DNA of 64,000 bases. Origin: Idiomarina rhizosphaerae. GTDB lineage: Bacteria > Pseudomonadota > Gammaproteobacteria > Enterobacterales > Alteromonadaceae. The notes under the pieces were generated by a model, which saw only the letters and a program-made list of their open reading frames with translations, had not been told where the DNA came from and made no database searches. Shown here piece by piece: positions 8,905-16,479 of this stretch (positions are counted from its first letter, which is position 1; each line of letters starts with the position of its first letter). Made by a program: the position numbers and the translations under genes. The stretch spans positions 268,967 through 332,966 of the forward strand of contig NZ_JAMZDE010000005.1 in the NCBI RefSeq assembly GCF_024159085.1, read 5' to 3'.

Positions 8905-9374
8905 TGGCGCGCCGTAAAAATACCTTCTGGAACCGCAATAAATTTAAACTCAGTGGTTTAATTCTTATTCTGCCCTTTTACTTTCTGTATCAGCAACTGC
9001 AGCTACCCGAGCTGCCTCCTGTCTGGGATGAAAAAGCCGTAGGTCCGTTTAAAGTAGCCTTACAACCAGCAAATAATGAAGCGCCCTATGCGCACCACGA
9101 GGACTGGGTGAAAGACTTTTCAGCGTACGTTAACGAAGGAAAAGTCGGCGATATTCGTCAGGGTTACGTGAACATTGGCGAGGAACCAATTGCTATTGAA
9201 GAACTGCAACAAGATGACGTCGGCATTTTGCACGGCAGTGAATTACTGCAGCATGTTCATGCCATAGCACCACAAAAACTTGAACCTCAGCAACGCGTTT
9301 GGGTCACTCTGCAAACCTGGAATGGCGAGGTTCACAGGGCAGGCTGGGAACTTCCTGAAACTTGGGTTAAATAA
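8904..9374 (+). CDS. Small membrane-anchored protein of the siderophore cluster, unknown function
   Basis: The product has 156 residues: a basic N-terminus, one transmembrane helix (about 14-30) and a roughly 125-residue domain predicted to be periplasmic. No family motif was recognised with certainty, and no Cys or haem site is visible in the soluble part. Its start codon overlaps the stop of the PepSY gene by 1 nt, and a siderophore receptor gene follows 72 nt later. The context indicates an accessory subunit of the PepSY reductase or of receptor-linked iron release. This is inference from the operon only. Confidence 0.7.
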   Translation: MARRKNTFWNRNKFKLSGLILILPFYFLYQQLQLPELPPVWDEKAVGPFKVALQPANNEAPYAHHEDWVKDFSAYVNEGKVGDIRQGYVNIGEEPIAIEELQQDDVGILHGSELLQHVHAIAPQKLEPQQRVWVTLQTWNGEVHRAGWELPETWVK

Positions 9375-9383
9375 CACTTTAAA

Positions 9384-9398
9384 CGCGAATCGTTTTCA
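9384..9398 (+). promoter_or_regulatory. Weak Fur-box-like site before second receptor
   Basis: CGCGAATCGTTTTCA matches the 7-1-7 Fur consensus at roughly 9 of 14 positions and sits 49 nt upstream of the receptor start. It may give the second receptor its own iron-responsive promoter. The match is only suggestive. Confidence 0.35.
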
Positions 9399-9446
9399 TT
9401 TAGAATTCCCATCAATTTAGCTCGCATCTAATATTTGAGGGGAATA

Positions 9447-11606
9447 ATGAAGATTCAAAAGACTGTTCTGGCGGCTAGCATTCTGGCCGCCCTTGGCTTA
9501 CCCGTAACCGCTGTAGCCGAAGAGCCGCAGCAAACAGATAAAGTCATAGAACGTTTAAAAGTCACCGGACAGGAACAAGATGGATACCGAAGCTCTGATG
9601 CAGATGGTGCAACAAAGCTAGGTCTAACCATTAAAGAAACTCCACAAGCGGTTACCGTCATAACACGTCAACAAATTGAAGACTTTGGTCTCAATGACAT
9701 TAACTCTGTGCTGGAAAGCGCAGCGGCAGTCAATGTGGAAAACGTGGAAACTGACCGTGTTTATTACACCTCAAGAGGATTTGAACTCAACAACTTTCAA
9801 ATTGACGGGCTTGGTCTTCCGCTGATCAATAGCAATACGCATGGACGAGTTGATACAGCATTGTATGAGCGTGTAGAGGTAATTCACGGTGCCAACGGTA
9901 TTATGACTGGTGTCGGTAGCCCCGCCGCCACAGTCAATATGGTTCGCAAACGCCCGACATCAGACACTCAGATTCGTCTTGAAGGTAGTCTTGGCTCTTG
10001 GGATAACAAGCGGTTGGAAGTAGACGCATCAGGCAAAATCAATGATCGAATCAGGGCTCGTTTTGTCGGTGCAACTGATAGCGGTGAATCCTACTTAGAT
10101 CGTTATGAAAACGATACTAAATTGTTCTATGGCGTTGCCGACTTCGCATTGTCTGACAATACACTTCTAACGGTAGGGCATAGCGAACATAAAAGTCACA
10201 CCGATGGCAATATGTGGGGCGCTTTAACCCTTTATTATGGCGACGGCACTCCAACTAACTTCGACGAATCAACCAATGTCGCAGCGGATTGGTCGGAGTG
10301 GGAAGTTAGCGAGAGCCGCAGTTTTGTCGATATTGAGACTGCACTATCCGACAGCTGGACATTACGCGCAGCCTACAATCGAGTGCGCACCGACGAGGAC
10401 AGCTTGTTATTTTATACTTATTTAGCTGACTCAGAAGTCGGTCTTGATCCTGAAACGGGACTGGGACTTATTGGTTATGGCAGTGAATACGATCTGGATG
10501 ATAAGCAAGACACCTTCGACCTGTACGCTAGCGGTTCATTTGCAGCCTGGGGTCAATTACATGAGGTAGTAGTAGGTGCTAACTACTCTCGTCTAGACTA
10601 TGTCGATTATTCCCTTTATGACTACCATACCGGAAATGGTTTCCCCGCTATGCCGTCTCTTAAAGACTGGGATGGAGATACTCCTTTACCTGAATTCACC
10701 GATTCGCGGGCTGGAAGTGTTGTGGATAACACACAAAAGGCCGTTTACGCACAGACTCGACTAGCGCTTAGCGAGAATTTAAAAGTTCTACTTGGAGGAC
10801 GCTACAACGACTTCACAACCGAGGGCGTAGGTTATGGAGTTGATCAATCGCGCGATGACGCAAAATTCATTCCTTATGTTGGGGTGACTTACGCTATCAA
10901 TGATGCCTTAACGACCTACGCATCTTACACTGAGACATTCCTAGCTCAAACTGAGCGCGACCAAAACTTTGAACGCCTGGAACCGTTGACCGGTAAGAAC
11001 TCTGAAATCGGATTGAAAGCAGATCTCTTTGATCAGCGCGCGTTACTGAGTCTTTCTTACTTCCATATTGATCAAGAAAACTTAGCTGTCGGTGACGGGG
11101 ATGCCATTAATCCAGAAACAGGACTACCCGAACCAGTTTATCGCGCTGCCGACGGTATCAGCAGCGAGGGACTGGAGATGGAACTGGCCGGAGAAATTGT
11201 CTCAGGCTTACAAGGTCAAATGTCCGCAACTGTATTTGATGTCGACGGCGATGAGTTAGTTGAGAACTATACCGCGGAAAAACTATTCCGGACGTCATTG
11301 ACTTATCAATTCCCACAGCTACCACAGTTAAAATTGGGCGCAACTTATCAGTGGCAGGACGAAACAAGTCGAGTACAGGGTACTGTCGGATCTATGTATA
11401 GCAATGCAGGAGAGGCGATCATAACTCGCCAGCCCGCATACGGACGGTTAGGCCTAATGGCAAGTTGGCAAATCACCGATGCTTTATCGGTGCGAGTTAA
11501 CGGCTATAACGTAACTGATGAAAAGTACCTCAATAGCTTATATTGGGCGCAAGGCTATTACGGCGCGCCAGCAAACTACTCAGCGTCTCTAAGTTACCAG
11601 TTTTAA
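9447..11606 (+). CDS. TonB-dependent ferric-siderophore receptor, second copy
   Basis: The ATG at 9447 is chosen because GAGGGG precedes it; an in-frame TTG at 9435 is less likely. The 719-residue product has a signal peptide (MKIQKTVLAASILAALGLP), a plug domain with KETPQAVTVITRQQIEDF and HGANGIMTGVGSPAATVNMVRKRP, and a barrel ending in YSASLSYQF with the terminal Phe typical of outer-membrane proteins. It resembles the receptor at 5501 (shared MWGAL, YASYTE, YYGAPANY-like features), so the two are probably diverged paralogues for different ferric siderophores. It lies downstream of the PepSY/156-residue pair in the same direction and ends at a strong terminator. Confidence 0.92.
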   Translation: MKIQKTVLAASILAALGLPVTAVAEEPQQTDKVIERLKVTGQEQDGYRSSDADGATKLGLTIKETPQAVTVITRQQIEDFGLNDINSVLESAAAVNVENVETDRVYYTSRGFELNNFQIDGLGLPLINSNTHGRVDTALYERVEVIHGANGIMTGVGSPAATVNMVRKRPTSDTQIRLEGSLGSWDNKRLEVDASGKINDRIRARFVGATDSGESYLDRYENDTKLFYGVADFALSDNTLLTVGHSEHKSHTDGNMWGALTLYYGDGTPTNFDESTNVAADWSEWEVSESRSFVDIETALSDSWTLRAAYNRVRTDEDSLLFYTYLADSEVGLDPETGLGLIGYGSEYDLDDKQDTFDLYASGSFAAWGQLHEVVVGANYSRLDYVDYSLYDYHTGNGFPAMPSLKDWDGDTPLPEFTDSRAGSVVDNTQKAVYAQTRLALSENLKVLLGGRYNDFTTEGVGYGVDQSRDDAKFIPYVGVTYAINDALTTYASYTETFLAQTERDQNFERLEPLTGKNSEIGLKADLFDQRALLSLSYFHIDQENLAVGDGDAINPETGLPEPVYRAADGISSEGLEMELAGEIVSGLQGQMSATVFDVDGDELVENYTAEKLFRTSLTYQFPQLPQLKLGATYQWQDETSRVQGTVGSMYSNAGEAIITRQPAYGRLGLMASWQITDALSVRVNGYNVTDEKYLNSLYWAQGYYGAPANYSASLSYQF

Positions 11607-11629
11607 TAAGATTTATAGCTTTCACGTGC

Positions 11630-11672
11630 AGCCCCGGGCGTCTCTCTTCCCAGCGTCCGGGGCTTTTTTTTA
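11630..11672 (+). terminator. Intrinsic terminator of the iron cluster
   Basis: AGCCCCGG (11630-11637) pairs perfectly with CCGGGGCT (11657-11664), followed by eight T residues. It ends transcription of the second siderophore receptor before the convergent queH gene. Confidence 0.9.
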
Positions 11673-11680
11673 GGTGGGAG

Positions 11681-12337
11681 TTATTCGTTGGTGTAGTATT
11701 GAACGCCAATTTCTATGCGATCACGACCATTTTTCAGGCGCCAGCGGTTCATGTCTCTTAATGAGTAAACACAGCCGCAGTATTCCTGCTGATAAAAACG
11801 TTCACGTTTGGCAATTTCCACCATACGCGCCGCTCCGCCTTGTTTGCGCCAGTTAAAAGTCCAGTAATGCAGACCCGGATATGGCGCTACCGCACGCTTA
11901 CCACAGTCGTTAATCTGGTCCATGTTTTTCCAGCGTGAAATACCTAAGCAGCTAGTAATGGTGTCAAAACCGTTTTCATGGGCATACAGCGCTGTACGCT
12001 CAAAGCGCATATCAAAACATTCGGTGCAACGCTCACCGCGCTCCGGTTCCCACTCCAGGCCTTTAACCCGTTCGAACCAGTTTTTAGAGTCGTAATCGCA
12101 GTCAATAAAGTCGACACCCAGCTTCTCAGCAAAACGGATGTTCTCTTCTTTACGCAGCAGATACTCTTTTTCCGGATGAATATTCGGGTTATAGAAGAAA
12201 ATGGTAAATTTAATGCCAGCTTCCGCCATGCGCTCCATAACTTCGCCTGAACATGGCGCGCAGCACGAATGCAACAGCACATGATCAGACCCCGTCGGGG
12301 TCTCCAAAACAATGGATTCTTTCTTGTTTCTAGCCAT
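11681..12337 (-). CDS. queH: Epoxyqueuosine reductase QueH
   Basis: The 218-residue protein has the QueH (former DUF208) cysteine pattern: [10 protein letters not shown] near the start, [10 protein letters not shown] in the middle and [11 protein letters not shown] near the end. QueH reduces epoxyqueuosine to queuosine in the wobble position of tRNAs with GUN anticodons, using an iron-sulphur cluster. It replaces the unrelated, cobalamin-dependent QueG. A good ribosome site (AAGAGAG) precedes the ATG. The gene is alone, convergent with the siderophore receptor and divergent from the chemotaxis gene. Confidence 0.93.
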   Translation of the reverse strand: MARNKKESIVLETPTGSDHVLLHSCCAPCSGEVMERMAEAGIKFTIFFYNPNIHPEKEYLLRKEENIRFAEKLGVDFIDCDYDSKNWFERVKGLEWEPERGERCTECFDMRFERTALYAHENGFDTITSCLGISRWKNMDQINDCGKRAVAPYPGLHYWTFNWRKQGGAARMVEIAKRERFYQQEYCGCVYSLRDMNRWRLKNGRDRIEIGVQYYTNE

Positions 12338-12537
12338 AATTCTCTCTTCGCGGCTGAAATTTGTGCGAATTATAACTCAAACAGGCGGGGGCAAAAACCA
12401 CAAACCTTGATGAAAAATTAAACACTGCTTTCCTGATATTAACTATCGACAAAATCTATTGGAATAAAACTATCTTTACTCACAGTTTTAGATTACTTTT
12501 CACCGCTTTTTTTGACCTTTAAGTGGAAAGTGAAACA

Positions 12538-13704
12538 ATGAAATTATCTAACCTGTCCCTGGCTAGAATGAATCAGATTAACCTGCTTTTTCTGGTAAGT
12601 TTAAGTATTACCCTGGGGCTTGCTCTCTTCTCTGACATAACTGACGGTATACTGGCTGTTCCCGGTGTAGTCATCACACTATTCGCTGTTATTTTCTTTA
12701 TCAGTTCACAGCGATTCCTCACGTATGCGGTACAAGAGCTTAAAAGTATGGCTGAACAAGTCAGTAACGGTAACCTTGATCCAAGAGTAAATCTCAGCAA
12801 CGATAACGAATTTGGGCAAATTGCTCGTTCTTTAAATCGTGCACTGAAACGCTTCAGTCGCATTTTGGCTCATGTAGACGGTGCGACAGAAAAGCTGAGT
12901 AATTTGGCGGAACGCACTGCTTCTGTCTCTGACCGTTCTCATATTACCAGCGAAAAACTAAGTGAGCAGTCCACTAGCCTGGCCTCTACTATTGAAGAAA
13001 TTTCTGCCAGCATGAACGAAATGACGGCAACCATTGAGCGTATTAATCACAATACCGACTCAGTTTCTGAAGTCAGCGTTACCTCTGAACAACAAATTAG
13101 TAAGCTGGCCGAGCGACTCAATAAACTCGTCAGTTCCGTAGAGTTATTCGACAGCAGCTTTGATAAAGTTGAGAAAAGTGCTGAAAAGATCACTTCTTTT
13201 GTTGAGCTCATTGAAAGTGTCACAGAGCAAACCAACCTACTCGCTCTTAACGCTGCTATTGAAGCAGCAAGGGCAGGGGAACATGGAAGAGGCTTCGCAG
13301 TAGTTGCCGACGAAGTTCGTTCTTTAGCTCAAAAAACAAAAGCAACGACGGGTGACATTGTCAGCATGACAAACGAGTTGCGCGCCGTTATTTCATCGTC
13401 AGGCGAAATTAGCGATCAAGCTTTGGAAGCCTCTAAAGAAGCACAGAAGATATCAGTAGAAACTATCGAGTCCTTTAACTTGGTATTAGCGTCAATACGC
13501 GAAATTAATGCAGAGGTGGATATGGTAACCGAGGCCAGTAAGCAACAGAATGATGCGGTAGAAAATGTCAGTAAAAACATTCAAGTGCTTAGCGATCTTT
13601 GTGATGGAGCCTATGAACAGGCTGAGACGTTGTCGAATAACACAGACGAACTGAATAACCTCAGTAACGAAATTGTTAAGCAAATGGATAAGCTGGACGA
13701 CTAA
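12538..13704 (+). CDS. Methyl-accepting chemotaxis protein without periplasmic sensor domain
   Basis: From the ATG at 12538 (an in-frame GTG at 12523 is an alternative) the product has 388 residues. Two hydrophobic helices (about 12-33 and 37-57) are separated by only a short turn, so no periplasmic ligand domain exists. A HAMP-like segment follows, then a long coiled coil with the invariant signalling tip ([31 protein letters not shown]). It should bind CheW and CheA and take methylation, but must sense through the membrane or cytoplasm, or through a partner protein. No C-terminal CheR-docking pentapeptide is seen. The promoter of vapBC begins right after its stop. Confidence 0.9.
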   Translation: MKLSNLSLARMNQINLLFLVSLSITLGLALFSDITDGILAVPGVVITLFAVIFFISSQRFLTYAVQELKSMAEQVSNGNLDPRVNLSNDNEFGQIARSLNRALKRFSRILAHVDGATEKLSNLAERTASVSDRSHITSEKLSEQSTSLASTIEEISASMNEMTATIERINHNTDSVSEVSVTSEQQISKLAERLNKLVSSVELFDSSFDKVEKSAEKITSFVELIESVTEQTNLLALNAAIEAARAGEHGRGFAVVADEVRSLAQKTKATTGDIVSMTNELRAVISSSGEISDQALEASKEAQKISVETIESFNLVLASIREINAEVDMVTEASKQQNDAVENVSKNIQVLSDLCDGAYEQAETLSNNTDELNNLSNEIVKQMDKLDD

Positions 13705-13705
13705 T

Positions 13706-13760
13706 TTGACAAATTAAATTGCTCGACTAAAATCCGTATATCCAACTTGGATATACGGAT
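13706..13760 (+). promoter_or_regulatory. vapBC promoter with perfect palindromic operator
   Basis: TTGACA (13706-13711), a 16-nt spacer and TAAAAT (13728-13733) form a near-consensus sigma-70 promoter. A perfect inverted repeat with 14-bp arms and a single central base (13732-13760) starts in the -10 box and covers the start site. This is the classic place for VapBC autorepression through VapB. The repeat could also act as a terminator-like hairpin for the chemotaxis gene. Confidence 0.8.
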
Positions 13761-13765
13761 CTTTT

Positions 13766-13996
13766 ATGGCCAAAACAACACTTTTCAAAAGCAATAAAAC
13801 GCAAGCGGTTCGGCTGCCAAAGGACGTTGCCTTTTCCGAAGACGTTAAAGAGGTGGAAGTCTTAGTGGTTGGTGAAAGCCGAATTATTACCCCGGCCAAA
13901 ACAAGCTGGGCATCCTGGTTTAACGGCGAACCAGCAAGCGATGACTTTATGGTTGAACGCGAGCAGCCTGAGGAGCAGGAGCGTGACCCGCTATGA
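13766..13996 (+). CDS. vapB: VapB-type antitoxin
   Basis: The 76-residue protein begins with a swapped-hairpin AbrB/VapB DNA-binding motif (TTLFKSNKTQAVRLPKDVAF, then VEVLVVGESRIITP). It ends in an acidic tail (EREQPEEQERDPL) of the kind that wraps the toxin. It would neutralise VapC and, with VapC, repress the operon at the palindrome just upstream. Its stop overlaps the vapC start by 4 nt, giving translational coupling. The length is normal for VapB. Confidence 0.92.
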   Translation: MAKTTLFKSNKTQAVRLPKDVAFSEDVKEVEVLVVGESRIITPAKTSWASWFNGEPASDDFMVEREQPEEQERDPL

Positions 13997-14442
13997 ACTT
14001 GCGCTATATGCTCGATACGAATATTTGCATCTATATCATGAAGAATAGACCAGCATATTTAGCTCCTATTTTTGATGAACACTCGCGCGAGCTCTGCATC
14101 AGTTCAGTAACCGTAATGGAACTGCAATATGCTGTCGAAAACTCGCAGCAACGTACAACTAATGCCGACAAACTCGATAGCTTTTTGGCTCGTTTGAAAA
14201 TATTAAATTACGATACTGACGCGGCTTATCACACAGCACTTATTCGTCACAAACTAAAACAGCAGGGCACACCAATTGGCCCCTATGATCAGATGATAGC
14301 AGGCCATGCCCGATGCCATGGACTCACGGTTGTTACCAATAACACCGGAGAATTTGAACGAGTTCCCGGGCTTATTACCGAAAACTGGCTGCAACAACCA
14401 CCGCAATCATCAATCAATGAGCCAACTCCAGCCTATCGTTGA
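13993..14442 (+). CDS. vapC: VapC-type PIN-domain ribonuclease toxin
   Basis: The 149-residue PIN domain has the expected acidic residues: Asp8 (YMLDTNICIY), Glu43 (VTVMELQYAVE), Asp99 (PYDQMIAGHA), and the TNNTGEF motif near residue 117. VapC toxins are Mg-dependent endoribonucleases, often cutting initiator tRNA or the 23S rRNA sarcin-ricin loop. The active site looks complete, so the toxin is probably functional. The last 15-20 residues are a non-conserved extension. The gene is convergent with a second toxin gene only 23 nt away. Confidence 0.93.
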   Translation: MNLRYMLDTNICIYIMKNRPAYLAPIFDEHSRELCISSVTVMELQYAVENSQQRTTNADKLDSFLARLKILNYDTDAAYHTALIRHKLKQQGTPIGPYDQMIAGHARCHGLTVVTNNTGEFERVPGLITENWLQQPPQSSINEPTPAYR

Positions 14443-14465
14443 CAGAAATATCTATTCTCAGGTAA

Positions 14466-14807
14466 TTACTCAACCCGCAAACAATATTGCAGGAGCGCTT
14501 CTCTAATACTCTGACGGGATTTTAGAAAAAGCATCATATATGCTTTATCTTCTTCAAGTCGATAGATGGCTCTCAATTGCTGATCAGGAAGAATAAAGTC
14601 ACGATAATTCGTAAAACCTAAGTCGGCCGCTTCTTCACAAAGTGGGCTGCTCTCGGGATAGCGTATTACTCTCTGCTCAAGCATATCTATAAAATTAAAT
14701 ATCACACCCCTTGCCTGTGATTGACCAATATACCTCGCCAGATATTGGCTATATGCGCTAACTTGACGTGCAAATGTTTCGGTATATTCAATGCTAATTG
14801 CCGTCAT
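14466..14807 (-). CDS. RelE/ParE-superfamily toxin
   Basis: The 113-residue protein has the ParE/RelE pattern: an N-terminal beta strand (ISIEYTETFARQ), helical hairpin, then YRDFILPDQQLRAIYRLEEDKAYMMLFLKSRQ, where strands with basic residues end in a variable tail. The antitoxin gene is just upstream and overlaps it by 14 nt. RelE-type toxins cut mRNA on the ribosome and ParE-type toxins poison gyrase; sequence alone does not decide which. It faces vapC, so two toxin-antitoxin operons lie tail to tail. Confidence 0.85.
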   Translation of the reverse strand: MTAISIEYTETFARQVSAYSQYLARYIGQSQARGVIFNFIDMLEQRVIRYPESSPLCEEAADLGFTNYRDFILPDQQLRAIYRLEEDKAYMMLFLKSRQSIREALLQYCLRVE

Positions 14808-15066
14808 TCGTCAGCACTTCCTCAAGATTAGAACGAAGCTGGTTTGAAGATAAGGTTCGTCCAGCTTTTAAATCTTTTTCCGCGAATGACATTAGCTTCA
14901 TAAAAGCCATTTGTTCTTGCTGCATTTCATACTGGGCTGGGTCCTGAACCACATAGAGTGGCTCCCCATTTTGGGTAACAACAACAGGCTCCTCAACATT
15001 CATTGAAGACAGTTCTTTCTTAAATGCTGAAACCGTTGTGATGCGTGACTGTTTAGTTTGATACAT
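14794..15066 (-). CDS. Phd/YefM-family antitoxin
   Basis: The 90-residue protein shows the Phd/YefM N-terminal DNA-binding fold (SRITTVSAFKKELSSM, then EPVVVTQNGEPLYVVQDPAQYE), followed by a helical toxin-binding tail. It would neutralise the toxin encoded immediately downstream and repress the operon. An AGGGGG ribosome site precedes the ATG. Upstream are a TATAAT -10 and four phased CCAA repeats (next feature). Confidence 0.9.
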   Translation of the reverse strand: MYQTKQSRITTVSAFKKELSSMNVEEPVVVTQNGEPLYVVQDPAQYEMQQEQMAFMKLMSFAEKDLKAGRTLSSNQLRSNLEEVLTNDGN

Positions 15067-15097
15067 TGTCTGCCCCCTAGACTAGGTTACTTTTAAA

Positions 15098-15148
15098 ATT
15101 ATAGATGAAAACCAACAGAAGTCCAAATAAAGACCAAATTTAGACCAA
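15098..15148 (-). promoter_or_regulatory. Antitoxin promoter with 11-bp-phased direct repeats
   Basis: On the minus strand a perfect TATAAT (plus 15098-15103) lies 32 nt upstream of the antitoxin start, with a TTGGAC -35 (plus 15121-15126) at 17-nt spacing. Four CCAA motifs begin at plus positions 15112, 15123, 15134 and 15145, exactly 11 bp apart; three are followed by A and three share the form NCCAAA with flanking AG/TAG. They span the -35 on one face of the helix. A short palindrome (CCTAG-A-CTAGG, 15076-15086) lies at the ribosome site. The repeats are a plausible antitoxin operator, or may regulate the divergent gene at 15168. Confidence 0.55.
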
Positions 15149-15167
15149 AAACACTTTAGAGGTAAAT

Positions 15168-15773
15168 ATGAAAAGGATTTTATTAGTATGCGCATTTGTT
15201 TTGGTTGCTGTTGTCTCTTTTTGGGTGGGGCGTCAGTCAATGAGCGGCTTAAGCACACCAACCGCGCCAACAAGTGCCGATGCACCAAAAGCACAAACCA
15301 GCGCGCAACTGGATACATCCAACAGTGAGACCAGTGCCAAACAAGCTGCCGAGTCAGTTGAGCCACCTCAGCCTGAAAGCGATACTTCAAATGAAGAAGA
15401 GCTCAAACGCCAGCAGCTTATTGCAGAAAACCCGAGTTTTTTTGAGGGGCAGAATAAGTACTTTGCCGATGATGAAAAGTATCTCAATGGCGTTGAAAGC
15501 TTTGTACCGCAAAATGGCATCAGTTCGTGGGGAATTAATCGTGAGAAGGAGCTGTCCCGCCTGCTGTCTGACCAGGATGGGCTTTTACACGCGGAGTCTG
15601 AATGTCGGCTGACTATGTGTATTACGACAGGCGCATTCATGAGCCTGCAAGAATTCCGTTCTTTTTCAATAGACTACAATAACCTGCAATTTTACGGTCA
15701 GCATTATGGGACAAAATCTTTAGCTGATGGCCTACTGGTTTTTTATGTTATTACCTATAAGCAGACCGACTAG
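15168..15773 (+). CDS. Membrane-anchored protein of unknown function
   Basis: The 201-residue protein starts with a signal-anchor helix (about 3-20, ILLVCAFVLVAVVSFWVG). A Ser/Thr/Pro/Glu-rich spacer (about 25-80) is followed by a folded C-terminal domain of roughly 110 residues containing a close cysteine pair (ECRLTMC) that could form a disulphide in the periplasm. No family was recognised. It starts divergently from the antitoxin at 15066, and its TAG stop overlaps the stop of the convergent ZIP gene inside a CTAG palindrome. A Shine-Dalgarno-like AGAGG precedes the ATG. Confidence 0.7.
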   Translation: MKRILLVCAFVLVAVVSFWVGRQSMSGLSTPTAPTSADAPKAQTSAQLDTSNSETSAKQAAESVEPPQPESDTSNEEELKRQQLIAENPSFFEGQNKYFADDEKYLNGVESFVPQNGISSWGINREKELSRLLSDQDGLLHAESECRLTMCITTGAFMSLQEFRSFSIDYNNLQFYGQHYGTKSLADGLLVFYVITYKQTD

Positions 15774-16477
15774 CCCATAAGTTGCTTACTGAGCATACCA
15801 ATAATGAAACCAAATACAGCCCCGAGTGCAGGCATCCAGTGGCGGCGCATTTTCGCCTGTGGGGCAATGTCCTGAAACACCAGATAGAGAATGCCGCCCG
15901 CTGCAAAACTCATGATCATCGCTGTAATTTGTGGTGCATCGCTCAACCACCAGTAACCCATTATTGCTGCCAACGGACCGAAAAAGGACACTCCCAATAA
16001 ACCCAGTAGCGCTGATTTTGTCGTTAACTTTGCAGTTTTTAATTCACGATAGGCGTTAAAGCCTTCCGGGAAGTTTTGCGCAGCAATGAAAATGGCCAGC
16101 AAAATGCCCATTTTTGGGTTAACAGCAAACACAGCCCCTAGAGAAACCGCCTCCGGCACGAAGTCTAGCACCATCGCCATAAATTGCGAAACATTGCCCT
16201 CATGCTTTTGCAACCAAGCATCAACAAGGCAAAAAGTAACGCCGCCAGCGGCAAATAACCCGGTCAGTTGCCAGGCATTTAACTCTTTCATTCCCTCTGG
16301 CACCAATGCAAAAGCCACGGCGGCCATTAAAATACCACCACCAAATGCCGTAACGCCGTGTACGAACTCTTTCTTAACTGCCGTATTGGCTTTGCCTTCA
16401 ACGTGCGCTAAGAAACCGCCGAAAACCGCCATTAAGCCGGCTCCCCAGGCTATAAGCAGCATGATATAAACGTTCAT
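15770..16477 (-). CDS. ZIP-family metal transporter, variant type
   Basis: The 235-residue membrane protein has about eight hydrophobic helices and the two ZIP core motifs in order: DFVPEAVSLGA in the fourth and QNFPEGFNAY in the fifth core helix. ZIP proteins move Zn, Fe or Mn into the cytoplasm. In ZupT-like members the corresponding motifs begin with His (HNxPEG), but here these positions are Asp and Gln, so the metal site is altered and the substrate is uncertain. There is no long His-rich loop. It follows a dGTPase gene by 2 nt on the minus strand and probably shares its transcript. Confidence 0.82.
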   Translation of the reverse strand: MNVYIMLLIAWGAGLMAVFGGFLAHVEGKANTAVKKEFVHGVTAFGGGILMAAVAFALVPEGMKELNAWQLTGLFAAGGVTFCLVDAWLQKHEGNVSQFMAMVLDFVPEAVSLGAVFAVNPKMGILLAIFIAAQNFPEGFNAYRELKTAKLTTKSALLGLLGVSFFGPLAAIMGYWWLSDAPQITAMIMSFAAGGILYLVFQDIAPQAKMRRHWMPALGAVFGFIIGMLSKQLMG

Positions 16478-16479
16478 GA

